NCBI GenBank assembly: GCA_003696675.1
Contig: RFGH01000057.1
Coordinates: 49,243-113,242, forward strand
Source of the DNA: Planctomycetota bacterium
GTDB lineage: Bacteria; Planctomycetota; Phycisphaerae; Phycisphaerales; UBA1924
Length of the DNA: 64,000 bases
Reading direction: 5' to 3'
Positions 47,557 to 56,140 of the stretch are shown here, one piece after another; position 1 is the stretch's first letter; each line of letters opens with the position of its first letter. A program made the translations under genes and the position numbers. A model generated the notes under the pieces. That model did no database searches. It saw nothing but the letters and a program-made list of their open reading frames with translations, and was not told the origin of the DNA.

Positions 47557-48219
47557 ATGCGCCCCCACATCATTCTGATCTCGCTCGTTCTCATGCTCCT
47601 GACCATCGGGCTGATCCTGTTCCTCGCGGCCACCTGGGGCCCGCCCGCCGGCACGCTGCCGGATGAGCGGACCAACGGGGCAATCACGGCGCTGCCGAAC
47701 GACGACCCGAATCCCTACGCCGACTTCTTCGTGCCCGAGTTCACGCTGACCGATCGAAACGGTGAAACGGTCACCCACGCCATCCTGGACGGCGAGCTGA
47801 CCGTGGTCGACTTCTTCTTCACCTCTTGCCCGCTCTGGTGCCCCGGGATGACCACGGCCATGGCCCGCGTCCAGAACGAGACCAAGGGCACCGGCGCGAG
47901 GCTGATGTCCATCTCGATCGACGGCGACAACGACACGCCGGCCGTGATTGATCGCTATGCGGACCAATACGGGGCCGACCCCGCCCGCTGGACATTCGCC
48001 ACCGGCGACCCCGCCTTCGTCGCGAGCATGGTCAGGGAGGGCCTGAAGTTCGAGATCGGCGAGGCCGCCCCCGACCCCAAGACCGGTGCCCGCAACATCA
48101 ACCACCCCACCCGCCTGATCCTCCTCGGCCCGGACCGGCGTGTGATCGGGCTGTACCGCTATGACGACCCGGCGGAGGTTGATGCGCTGATTGCGAAGAT
48201 CAAAGAACTGAAAGACTAA
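47557..48219 (+). CDS. SCO1/SenC-family copper-delivery protein
   Basis: ATG 47557 (MRPHIILISLVLMLLTIG) opens a membrane anchor, then a thioredoxin-fold domain with the copper motif TSCPLWCPGM (CxxxC) and the distant His ligand in NHPTRLILL. FFVPEFTLTDRNGETVT is the SCO strand. Length 220. SCO proteins load the Cu-A centre of cytochrome c oxidase. With ctaB and the ABC exporter upstream, it supports an oxidase assembly set. The structural oxidase subunits are not in the window. Confidence 0.92.
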   Translation: MRPHIILISLVLMLLTIGLILFLAATWGPPAGTLPDERTNGAITALPNDDPNPYADFFVPEFTLTDRNGETVTHAILDGELTVVDFFFTSCPLWCPGMTTAMARVQNETKGTGARLMSISIDGDNDTPAVIDRYADQYGADPARWTFATGDPAFVASMVREGLKFEIGEAAPDPKTGARNINHPTRLILLGPDRRVIGLYRYDDPAEVDALIAKIKELKD

Positions 48220-48222
48220 CGC

Positions 48223-49440
48223 CTACTTTGATACCCGCTCCATCTCCGCGGCCGACTTCGGGATGCCCGCCGATAGATTTCTGTTCCCTTCCTTCGTCAC
48301 CAAGATGTCATCCTCGATCCGCACGCCGATGCCCTTGTGCGGCAGGTAGACCCCCGGCTCGATCGTCACGACCATGCCGGGCTTGAGTTCTTCGTGGTAG
48401 AGCCCCGGGTCGTGCGTCTCCAGCCCCAGATGGTGCCCAATGCCGTGCGGCATGTAGTCGCCGAAGCCGGCCTTCTCCAGCACGCGCCGCGCCGCCTTGT
48501 CCGCGTCGCTCATCATCGCGCCCGGCTTGATCGCCTTGATCGCCGCCTCCTGCGCCTTGAGGACCGTGGTGAACACCTCGCGCTGGTCGTCGGTGAACTT
48601 GCCGTTAACGGGGAACGACCGCGTGACGTCGGCCGCGTAACCGTTGATCGACGCGCCGCAGTCGAGCACCATCAGGTCCCCGTCCTGCGCGATCTGGTCG
48701 TTCTGCTTGTAGTGCAGGATCACGCCGTTGGCGCCCGAGCCCACGATCGGATCGAACGCCACCCGCTTCGATCCCGCATCCTCGAACCCGCGGATCAGTT
48801 CCTGGTGCAGCGTCCGCTCGGACACGCCGGGCTTGAGACTCTTCCACAGGCGCTCGATGCCGCTCTTGGTCGCCTTGATGGCCGCCTCGATCTGCCGGAT
48901 CTCGGCCGGGCTCTTGATCTGGCGCATGCCCACGATCAGATCCGCGCGGTCCTCGATGCCGCAGCCCGGCAACCGCGCCGCGACCTTCTGGAACAGTTCG
49001 TAATCCGGCCCGATCGGCGCGTTGTAGTTGGCGATCGGGTGCAACAGGGCGAGTTTCTTCGAGCGCCGGGCTGCCTCGGTCAGCAGGCGCGGCAGCATGG
49101 TGGTGCGCATCACGGTCTTGAAGCCCGTCTTTTCCCGCAGGGCCTGCCCCAGCGGCTCGCGCAGCCCATCCCAGATATCCTGCTCGGGGTTGGTCGGACG
49201 CAGGAAGAGGATGATCCGCTTGTCGGGATCGGGAGCCGTTGGGTCGAAAAAGACCATCGCCCCGACTTCGTCGAGGATGCCCGTCAGATAGAGGAAATGG
49301 AAGTTCGGATCCCAATCTCCGCGCAGCGGAGGAGGATGGTCGCCGGCAAATACAAGTCCCACCGAGCCTTTCAGCGACTTGAGCACCGCCTCGCGCCGCT
49401 TGGCGTACTCCGATAGTTCGATCCCATCAAGCATCCGCAT
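48223..49440 (-). CDS. M24 family aminopeptidase (Xaa-Pro aminopeptidase type)
   Basis: The start is ATG 49440 (MRMLDGIELSEYAKRR), placed 7 bases after GAGGAG; the track start at 49455 is 15 bases earlier. The 405-residue enzyme has the aminopeptidase P N-terminal domain (FAGDHPPPLRGDWDPNFHFLYLTG) and the pita-bread catalytic domain: LMVLDCGASINGYAADVTRSFP (two Asp), HGIGHHLGLETHD (His), TIEPGVYLP and GVRIEDDILVT (two Glu). It removes N-terminal residues before Pro. The 5' end overlaps the pseudo-receiver gene by 14 bp. Confidence 0.93.
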   Translation of the reverse strand: MRMLDGIELSEYAKRREAVLKSLKGSVGLVFAGDHPPPLRGDWDPNFHFLYLTGILDEVGAMVFFDPTAPDPDKRIILFLRPTNPEQDIWDGLREPLGQALREKTGFKTVMRTTMLPRLLTEAARRSKKLALLHPIANYNAPIGPDYELFQKVAARLPGCGIEDRADLIVGMRQIKSPAEIRQIEAAIKATKSGIERLWKSLKPGVSERTLHQELIRGFEDAGSKRVAFDPIVGSGANGVILHYKQNDQIAQDGDLMVLDCGASINGYAADVTRSFPVNGKFTDDQREVFTTVLKAQEAAIKAIKPGAMMSDADKAARRVLEKAGFGDYMPHGIGHHLGLETHDPGLYHEELKPGMVVTIEPGVYLPHKGIGVRIEDDILVTKEGNRNLSAGIPKSAAEMERVSK

Positions 49441-49819
49441 CGCCGCTCTCCTCAAGTCCGAGCGCCGAGCGGATCGCCCGACGCGCCTTGTCGCTCCGAA
49501 CCTCGCTCTTGCCGAAGCCGGGCGACGCGCCCGCCTGCTCCGCCTCGGTCTGCGCCTCGGGGAAGTTGCTGATCAGCATCGCAGGCACGCCCCGCTTCCG
49601 GGCCTCACGGATCAGCCGCAGACCCGAATCGTCCTCATACCAGCCGTCAAGCACACGGTTGACGAGAAGCAGGTCCGCGGGACTCTGCCACAGTTGTTTT
49701 TCGTCCGTGTTCAGGGAGACATGCGCATCCGGCACGGCCGACCGCACGGCGTGCGTCAGGATGAACGAATCCGGGCCGCAATGGCCCACGAGCACCACAT
49801 GCTTGCCGTCCACACTCAC
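49427..49819 (-). CDS. Receiver-like protein lacking the phosphoacceptor Asp
   Basis: The 130-residue protein reads like a CheY-fold receiver (HVVLVGHCGPDSFIL, DLLLVNRVLDGW, GVPAMLISNFPEAQTEAEQAGAS) but the phosphoacceptor position holds Asn54 (LLLVNRV), and the acidic pair after strand 1 is HC. It should therefore not be phosphorylated in the usual way and may act as a pseudo-receiver. The last 30 residues (SEVRSDKARRAIRSALGLEE) form a charged helix. It overlaps tilS by 4 bp upstream and the M24 peptidase gene downstream. Role unknown. Confidence 0.7.
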   Translation of the reverse strand: MSVDGKHVVLVGHCGPDSFILTHAVRSAVPDAHVSLNTDEKQLWQSPADLLLVNRVLDGWYEDDSGLRLIREARKRGVPAMLISNFPEAQTEAEQAGASPGFGKSEVRSDKARRAIRSALGLEESGDADA

Positions 49820-50892
49820 GAAACCGCCTCCGAAACCAGAACCTCATGCGCACGCACCGCGAGCACGATAGACCCCACACGGTGCGTCCGGGGTTCGGTC
49901 CGTCCGTCCCCGATCGACGACGCCGCGGGCTCCAACACCGACCATCCGGCCCGATCCAGGCCCGTGCCGCCGAAGTCTCGCAGCATCATCCGCAGCGCCT
50001 CGCACCGCACCGCCATCGGGGCCGCCGCGAGCGTTTTGCGGTCCAGCCGGAGCATGTGGGGCGAATCGTCCAGTTCCTTCGTCGCCCGATTCAGGATCAG
50101 GCGGGCCCGGCGTTCGATCGCGTCCGCGGCCAACCGGCAAACTTCGGCCGTGACCGCCGCCCGCTCTGCGGCGTCGGACCGGATGGCCTTGATCTCCGGC
50201 AGTACGCGCGCCCGTAGGGCGTTGCGGAAATAGGTCTCGTCCCGGTTCGAAGCGTCCTCGCGCCAGGTCCAGCCCAGGTCCCGGCACAGGCGCAAGCCCT
50301 GTTCCCGGTCCATCCCCAGCATCGGTCGCACGATGGTCACCGAGTCGCTGCGCCGTCCCATCAGTCGGGTGGGTGCGATCCCACCCAGCCCCCGCGGCCC
50401 GGAGCCCCGGATCAGGCGCATGAGCACCGTCTCGAGTTGATCGTCGGCGTGGTGTGCCGTCGCCACGAACCGGCAGGCGTGCTCACGGGCCATCGATTCC
50501 AACGCGGCGTACCGGGCCGACCTCGCCGCGCTCTCTAGGTTCTCGCCCCGATCACGCACTGGGGCCTCACGCTCTGCGAACGCAACGCCAAGGCGATCGG
50601 CCAAGGCCCGGGCGGCATCCCTATCGCCCAATGCTTCGGCGCGAGAACGCAGATCATGCACCACATGCCCCACCACGATCAGGGTGTTGACGCCGCCCAA
50701 GGCCAAGGCCAAGGCGCTGGAATCAACCCCCGCCGAGCACGCCACCAGCGTCGCGCGATCCGAATCGCGCAGGTCCCGTCCGCCGCACAGTTTGCGCCAT
50801 TGCGCCACAATGGCCCTGGCGACTGGGTGATGCCTCGCGCGGTTTTCTCCCGCTTGCACGCTTTCGCCGTCCGTATCGCCTGCACCGGTCAC
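49816..50892 (-). CDS. tilS: tRNA(Ile)-lysidine synthase
   Basis: TilS adds lysine to C34 of tRNA-Ile so it reads AUA. The PP-loop VACSAGVDSSALALAL (SAGVDS variant of SGGxDS), the substrate region VATAHHADDQLETVLMRLIRGSGPRGLGG and the WREDASNRDETYFRNALRARVLPEI block are diagnostic. The track start at 50937 is TTG; I chose GTG 50892 (358 aa), though no good ribosome binding site marks either. An inverted repeat lies between this gene and the divergent membrane protein. It overlaps the pseudo-receiver by 4 bp. Confidence 0.9.
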   Translation of the reverse strand: MTGAGDTDGESVQAGENRARHHPVARAIVAQWRKLCGGRDLRDSDRATLVACSAGVDSSALALALGGVNTLIVVGHVVHDLRSRAEALGDRDAARALADRLGVAFAEREAPVRDRGENLESAARSARYAALESMAREHACRFVATAHHADDQLETVLMRLIRGSGPRGLGGIAPTRLMGRRSDSVTIVRPMLGMDREQGLRLCRDLGWTWREDASNRDETYFRNALRARVLPEIKAIRSDAAERAAVTAEVCRLAADAIERRARLILNRATKELDDSPHMLRLDRKTLAAAPMAVRCEALRMMLRDFGGTGLDRAGWSVLEPAASSIGDGRTEPRTHRVGSIVLAVRAHEVLVSEAVS

Positions 50893-50915
50893 GCGGGGAT
50901 GATACTGTGTACGCG

Positions 50916-50954
50916 GTTCCCACCCCCGTTGAACCAACCGAAATCAGTGGGAAC
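50916..50954. repeat. Inverted repeat in the tilS / membrane protein intergenic region
   Basis: GTTCCCAC (50916-50923) and GTGGGAAC (50947-50954) are a perfect 8-bp inverted repeat with a 23-base spacer, extendable by a further GCG/CGC with one bulge. It could be a regulatory hairpin or operator shared by the two divergent genes. Confidence 0.4.
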
Positions 50955-50979
50955 CCGCGCCGGAGCAAGGATCGCCCCG

Positions 50980-51852
50980 ATGACCCCCACCCTCGCCGCT
51001 TTGACCGCCGCCCAATCTGGCAGCCCTCTCGGTCCCGCGATTCCCGAGCCGGAACAGCCTGCCGCCACGCCGCCCGCCGAGCCTGCCACCCAGTCCCATG
51101 CCGAGGTGCAATCGCTCACCGGACACCGGGAGGCTGCGACGGACGCCCCGCAACCCCAGGCGGAGGAAACCTCGCCACCGCCCATCCCATCCGAACTGAT
51201 CCTTGGAGGACGACCTCAGGAGTCCGCCCCGGGCGACTGGCTGGCCAACCTCCGGGCCGAATACAAAGATTCCATGATCCCCGGCATGCTGATGGCGTTC
51301 GGGGTGTTGGTGCTCATGTATCTCATGATGCGCCGGCTCATCCGGCGTCCCCGCCCCGCGGCCGCTCCGCACGAAACCCGAGTGCAGGAGATTCACGATC
51401 GGGCCGCCGCCAGCGTGACCCCCGTCGAGCGGGCCATGGCCGAAGCGGAACAGCTCGCCCGTCGGCTCGCGGCCACGCTGGATAACAAAGCGGACCGCAT
51501 GGATCTGCTCATCCAGGAAGCCGATCGGAAGCTCGAAGAACTCAACAAAGCCATCGCCGCGGTGTCGCGGAACACGCCGGTCTCCACGCACGACCGCCCG
51601 CAGCGGCCGGTTCGGACGATCGATCCGTCCCTGATGGATCGCGCACGCATCGAGCAGGACCGCGCTGAGCGGCAGCCAGAGCCGCGGCACGAGCCCCGTC
51701 TCACACGCGAAACCACGGACGAAACCAACCCCATTCACCGGCGTGTCTGGGCGCTGGCCGACGACGGCATGCCGCCCGTCGAAATCGCTCGTTCCCTCAA
51801 CCAGCCCATCGGGCAGGTTGAGCTGATCCTCAATCTGCGCAAGTCGGGCTGA
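50980..51852 (+). CDS. Single-pass membrane protein with coiled coil
   Basis: The start is ATG 50980 (MTPTLAALTAAQSG) with AAGGA 8 bases upstream. The 290-residue protein has a Pro/Ala/Glu-rich N-terminal part, one membrane helix at about 103-118 (IPGMLMAFGVLVLMYLMM), then a basic stretch and a probable coiled coil (VERAMAEAEQLARRLAATLDNKADRMDLLIQEADRKLEELN). The C-terminal VWALADDGMPPVEIARSLNQPIGQVELIL looks like a small helix-turn-helix of the kind seen in membrane-tethered regulators. No family was recognised with confidence. It is divergent from tilS and abuts astD convergently. Confidence 0.72.
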   Translation: MTPTLAALTAAQSGSPLGPAIPEPEQPAATPPAEPATQSHAEVQSLTGHREAATDAPQPQAEETSPPPIPSELILGGRPQESAPGDWLANLRAEYKDSMIPGMLMAFGVLVLMYLMMRRLIRRPRPAAAPHETRVQEIHDRAAASVTPVERAMAEAEQLARRLAATLDNKADRMDLLIQEADRKLEELNKAIAAVSRNTPVSTHDRPQRPVRTIDPSLMDRARIEQDRAERQPEPRHEPRLTRETTDETNPIHRRVWALADDGMPPVEIARSLNQPIGQVELILNLRKSG

Positions 51853-53397
51853 TCAGCCGACCCATGACCGGTCGACGCGCATCCCTTGCGCCAGTGTCGC
51901 AGCGTCCGATCCCTCGATCATGGTCGCGACCGGATAGGCGCAGTAATCGAGGCTGAAAGCCCCCGCCGGGCGATGATTGCCCGAGAATCCCAGCCCGCCG
52001 AAGGGCAGCTTGGAACTTGCGCCGGCTGTGCCGCAGTTGATGTTCACGCAGCCTGCACGGGCTTCAGCAAGGAATCGCTCCTGCGCTCCGGGGTCGGCGG
52101 TGAAGATCGACGCCGCCAGGCCGTAGCGTGTGGCGTTGGCCTGCTCGATCGCCTCATCCAGCGACTTGACCACGCAGACGCGCAGCATCGGCCCAAAGAC
52201 CTCTTCGTCGCAGCCGCAATCATCGACGCCGATCGCGAACCGATCCACGACGATCACCGAGGGCGTGAGATACCAGCCATCGAGACCCGGTATCGGCGTC
52301 GATTCCAGGATCACGCGCCCGCCTTGACGGGCAAAACGGCGCTGAGCGTCAAACACCGCGTCGCGTGCCTGCTGAGAAATGATCGGGCCCATGAACACAG
52401 GATCGCCAGACCGCGGATCGCCGATGACCAGGCTCGACGCCGCCTTCACCACGGCCGGCAGCACCCTGTCCGCCACCGCCTCATGGACGATCAGCCTCCG
52501 GGTGCTGGTGCAGCGCTGGCCCGTTGTGTTGAAGGCGCAGCGCACCACCTCCACAACAGCCTGGTAGAGATCGGCGTCGGGCATCACCACCGCCGGGTTG
52601 TTCCCGCCCATTTCCAAGGCAACGATCCGGCCCGGGCGTTCCAGATTCGCTTCGAGAATCTTGCGACCCACGGGCCACGAACCGGTGAAGAGAATGCCGT
52701 CGACACCATCATGTGTCACGAGCCGCGATGCCACATCCGCTCGCCCGTGCACGAGGTTCACCACACCGGGCGGGATGCCCTCGCCGGACAGCGCCTCATC
52801 GAACATCTCGATCAGCATCTGGCCAACGCCCGGGGCTTTGTCCGAGGGTTTGAACACCACCGTGTTGCCCATCAGCAATGAGGGGACGATGTGTCCATTG
52901 GGCAGGTGAGCCGGGAAGTTGTACGGTCCCACCACCGCCATCACCCCGTGGGGCTTGAAATGGCACCGGGCCGTCTTCGACCCGCCCAGGTCGAACTCGA
53001 AGGTATCAACGCGATGCCGCCCGCTCCGCGGCCCCTCTTCCAGTGTGATATCCACCTTGCCGGAGATCAGGCCAGCCTCGGCCGTGGACTCCCACATCGC
53101 CTTGCCGGTTTCCTCACAGATCAGATCATCCAGCGCGTCCTTGCGGGCTTTGGCGATTTCCTGAAAACGCCGCAGCACCCCAACCCGTGTGCCGACCGGA
53201 GCACGCGACCACGCCGGAAGCGCCGCACGGGCAGCCGATACAGCGCGATCCACATCTCCTGGCACCTCGCGACCGGACCAGACCACCTTCGATGGGTGGG
53301 CCGGGTTGTGCGAAACAATATCGCTGCCCTCGATCGACTCCCAACGATCTCCAATGAGATTGGACGGGGAGTGACTCAATCCATTCACAACCGACAT
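51853..53397 (-). CDS. astD: Succinylglutamate-semialdehyde dehydrogenase (AstD)
   Basis: The 514-residue aldehyde dehydrogenase has VVGPYNFPAHLPNGHI (AstD-type), ILFTGSWPVGRKI, VALEMGGNNPAVV (general-base Glu) and NTTGQRCTSTRRLIV (catalytic Cys). The family-specific GAFSLDYCAYPVATM closes it. It oxidises N-succinylglutamate semialdehyde to N-succinylglutamate. It lies 1 bp after astA, in the same operon as AstC- and M20-type genes. Confidence 0.92.
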   Translation of the reverse strand: MSVVNGLSHSPSNLIGDRWESIEGSDIVSHNPAHPSKVVWSGREVPGDVDRAVSAARAALPAWSRAPVGTRVGVLRRFQEIAKARKDALDDLICEETGKAMWESTAEAGLISGKVDITLEEGPRSGRHRVDTFEFDLGGSKTARCHFKPHGVMAVVGPYNFPAHLPNGHIVPSLLMGNTVVFKPSDKAPGVGQMLIEMFDEALSGEGIPPGVVNLVHGRADVASRLVTHDGVDGILFTGSWPVGRKILEANLERPGRIVALEMGGNNPAVVMPDADLYQAVVEVVRCAFNTTGQRCTSTRRLIVHEAVADRVLPAVVKAASSLVIGDPRSGDPVFMGPIISQQARDAVFDAQRRFARQGGRVILESTPIPGLDGWYLTPSVIVVDRFAIGVDDCGCDEEVFGPMLRVCVVKSLDEAIEQANATRYGLAASIFTADPGAQERFLAEARAGCVNINCGTAGASSKLPFGGLGFSGNHRPAGAFSLDYCAYPVATMIEGSDAATLAQGMRVDRSWVG

Positions 53398-53398
53398 A

Positions 53399-54580
53399 TC
53401 AGACCGCCCCGCTCTTCTTCGTTGTTGTGCGTGTTGTATTCTTGGACGCGGGCTTCTTGGCGGCCCGAGTCGTTTTTACTTCGGGGGGGGCAGAGCCGTC
53501 CATGGGAGTAAACCCGGCTTCGACCTCCGCGTTCCCGCCGAGGGCATCAAACGCATCAGCAGGAACCGAGATTCGACCGCCGTCCAAGATGCGGTACGGC
53601 GTCTGCACCGCCGCAAACTCCCCGTCCTTGTGCAACACGGACACGATGCCGTGGCCCTTGACCTTCGACGGGGCCGAAGGCTCGGCGAGCACCAGCTTGC
53701 GTGTGTCACGAACGACAGAGATCTTGTCCGTATCCGCGAACAGGTACGGACCGCCGTCGAACGGATCGACGAAGTTCTCGTACTTGAAGCCGAGCTTCTC
53801 GAGCATCTTCCGCGCGGGGACCGTCTCCTGCCCCACCTGACCGATCTGGCTGCGGACTTCCGGTGGGAGCAGCGAGAGGTGGATGTCCCCCGCCGGCAGC
53901 AACGAGGTCATGAACTCACGGGAGTACTGACAGAACCGATCCGCCTCGTCGTAACTGAGCGGGATGAACCGTCGCCCGAGTGCGTCCCAGACGAGGCTCT
54001 CACCGTCGCTCGTGATTGGCGCCATCATCTCCGCGAGCACCCTGGGGCGGAAAAGGCGCCGGTGGAGCCCGACGAAGTGAAACCGAACCAACGAAATAAA
54101 CTTGCCCAGCTTCGCCGGATGCCCGCGGAATGAAGGCTGCATGATCAGCCCGCCGATCTCCGTCGGCCCGCTCTCATCGAGATACAGCCGGGCCACCGTC
54201 GTTCGGATGCCGAACTTGAGCGACTCCGAGTATTTCTCACGCTGCTCGAGCTTGAAGCACACATTGGGTGATCCCGGTCCGCCCATCTGGCTGACGATCT
54301 GGCTCGTGCCCAGGCAACCGGGCGAGGCCGTGTCCTCCAGCACGAACATGAAAAGATCCGCCGCCGCGGTTTTCTCGCTGATGCCTCCCGATCCGGAGTG
54401 TTTCCGCTCCTTGACTTCCTTGCTGCGGACACCGGCCGCCTTCTCGAAGCTGCGGCGGGAGTTGAAGATCTTCTCGCTGATGATCTCTTTGTCCGGAGGG
54501 AGGTTGATGAAATGCACCATCTTCGATAGCTTCAGCAGCGTCGAGAGATCGTCCATCCTTGCTCGGCGAATGACGAACAC
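53399..54580 (-). CDS. astA: Arginine N-succinyltransferase (AstA)
   Basis: The start is GTG 54580 (VFVIRRARMDDLSTLLKL), with GGAGG 8 bases upstream and the family N-terminus; the track start at 54718 is unsupported. The 393-residue protein has GNAT-fold segments of AstA: SFEKAAGVRSKEVK, LFMFVLEDTASPGCLGTSQI, LYLDESGPTEIGGLIMQPSFRGHPAKLGK and FRPRVLAEMMAPITSDGESLVWDALGRRF. It succinylates arginine (or ornithine) on the alpha-amino group. The C-terminal tail (RAAKKPASKNTTRTTTKK) is Lys/Thr-rich and unusual. Spacing to astD 1 bp. Confidence 0.92.
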   Translation of the reverse strand: MFVIRRARMDDLSTLLKLSKMVHFINLPPDKEIISEKIFNSRRSFEKAAGVRSKEVKERKHSGSGGISEKTAAADLFMFVLEDTASPGCLGTSQIVSQMGGPGSPNVCFKLEQREKYSESLKFGIRTTVARLYLDESGPTEIGGLIMQPSFRGHPAKLGKFISLVRFHFVGLHRRLFRPRVLAEMMAPITSDGESLVWDALGRRFIPLSYDEADRFCQYSREFMTSLLPAGDIHLSLLPPEVRSQIGQVGQETVPARKMLEKLGFKYENFVDPFDGGPYLFADTDKISVVRDTRKLVLAEPSAPSKVKGHGIVSVLHKDGEFAAVQTPYRILDGGRISVPADAFDALGGNAEVEAGFTPMDGSAPPEVKTTRAAKKPASKNTTRTTTKKSGAV

Positions 54581-54665
54581 GCGATGATCCTCCGATGAAC
54601 CGGCGCGTCGAACATCCTGTTCGGGGGGGACACGCCGACCCCTCCGGCATCGTCTACCGGGACGG

Positions 54666-56111
54666 TCAGTCCTCGCTGGCAACCTTTGCCATGGCACGCT
54701 CGAGCACCGCGAACACACGCGGCCAGTCTTCCATCTTCATCACTGGAAGCGGCGGCAGCATCCGCACATGGTAAGGCCCGTGCCCGCAGTAGAACAGAAT
54801 CACCCCTTCGTCATAGGCGACCTTGCAAAGCTTGGCGATCTTCGCCTTGTCGCCGCCGAAGGGCGTGAACCGCATCATCCCTCCGACACCGCCTACCAAC
54901 TCCTTGGTGAACAGCGCCTCTCCGAACCAGTCCGGATGCCGGTCCATCAGCCCGCGCACCTGGTCGCGGAAAGCCCGATGGTGTGCGGCAAACCTGCCGT
55001 CGGGCCCGTAATAGTCGCTTGAGGCAAGATGGTCCAGCAAGGCCGAACCGACGGCAAAGTCCACGCCCGCACCGGTGAATGTCCCGCTCAGCAGGCCTGC
55101 CTTCGGGTTGTATTCCTCGGTCCACATCGTGGCGCACGCCTGGGTCATCTTGCCGACGCAGAAGACATCCACAAACTCACCGAGGTCATACATCTCGTAG
55201 GCAAACATCCGCTCCGTCCGCCCGAAGCTCTGAATCTCGTCATCCCAGACGGCGATGTTGTTTGCCCGGCAGCACTCCATCAGCGCCCGAAAGAAATCAC
55301 GGTTGCCAAGATTGAAGCCCCCCTCGCCCTGTACAAGCTCGAAGATGAAACACGCGTGCATCTTCGGATACCGGTCGATATACTGCTGCAGACGCCAAAC
55401 GCAGTGGTCGATAAACTTGGTCGCACCGCCGACCTTCTCCACCGCGACTTCGTTCCAGAACGGCATGTAGTCCACCTGCGTCGAAAGCGGGATGCCCTCC
55501 CGTCCGGCGTGAGAATCGCCGATCTGTGCCATGGTCACCGACCGTCCCATGAAGCAGTGCTTGAACGCCAGCACGCGGCTCGCCGGGAAGTGCTTCTGGT
55601 AGCAAACCTTCAGGGCGCTCTCGTTGGCCATCGCGCCCGAGGTCGTCATGAACGCGTGCTTCAGCCGAGAGTTCCGCTGCGCAAGCCGCACGAGCTTTTC
55701 CCCGAACTCATACGCCGCGAAAGAACTCTGCAGATTGCCATGCTTTGTGGTGTCCTCGATCGCCGCGGACGCCTGGGCTCGGATCACCTCCGGGTGGGCG
55801 TGCCCCATGAAATGCACGCCGATGCCGGTGATCATGTCCCACTTGACCGAACCGTCGGCCATCTCGACCAGCGCGCCGTTGCCCGCCCCGCTCGAAAGCG
55901 TCGGGTACAGCAATCCCCGGCCTTTCACCGCGGCTGAACGCTCCAACAAATCGTCGTAAGACACCTTCAGATCCGGGTTCGCCGGGCGGATATCCGTGAT
56001 CTGCGAAGCATGGGCCCGCACCCGCTCGACGATCGTCTCGATCGCCGACGCGATCGCCGGATCGTTCCGCATCTGTTCGCCAACACTCGCTGTCGCGGTC
56101 TGGTTGCTCAT
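54666..56111 (-). CDS. Class III aminotransferase, AstC-like
   Basis: The start is ATG 56111 (MSNQTATASVGEQMR), with GGAG 8 bases upstream. The 481-residue PLP enzyme has YPTLSSGAGNGALVEMADG, HAFMTTSGAMANESALKVC, FELVQGEGGFN, VWDDEIQSFGRT, and VDVFCVGKMTQA with the PLP lysine. In context it would transaminate succinylornithine to succinylglutamate semialdehyde, the AstC step; the sequence differs from short ArgD/AstC proteins (about 400 aa), so acetylornithine or another omega-amino acid is possible. It is 85 bp upstream of astA and 29 bp downstream of the M20 gene. Confidence 0.82.
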   Translation of the reverse strand: MSNQTATASVGEQMRNDPAIASAIETIVERVRAHASQITDIRPANPDLKVSYDDLLERSAAVKGRGLLYPTLSSGAGNGALVEMADGSVKWDMITGIGVHFMGHAHPEVIRAQASAAIEDTTKHGNLQSSFAAYEFGEKLVRLAQRNSRLKHAFMTTSGAMANESALKVCYQKHFPASRVLAFKHCFMGRSVTMAQIGDSHAGREGIPLSTQVDYMPFWNEVAVEKVGGATKFIDHCVWRLQQYIDRYPKMHACFIFELVQGEGGFNLGNRDFFRALMECCRANNIAVWDDEIQSFGRTERMFAYEMYDLGEFVDVFCVGKMTQACATMWTEEYNPKAGLLSGTFTGAGVDFAVGSALLDHLASSDYYGPDGRFAAHHRAFRDQVRGLMDRHPDWFGEALFTKELVGGVGGMMRFTPFGGDKAKIAKLCKVAYDEGVILFYCGHGPYHVRMLPPLPVMKMEDWPRVFAVLERAMAKVASED

Positions 56112-56140
56112 CGCGTCAACTCCATCCTCGGCATGAAGCC

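Noticed and set aside
48337-49416. 359-aa plus-strand ORF
   Set aside because: Antisense shadow of the M24 aminopeptidase, which has all five metal ligands.
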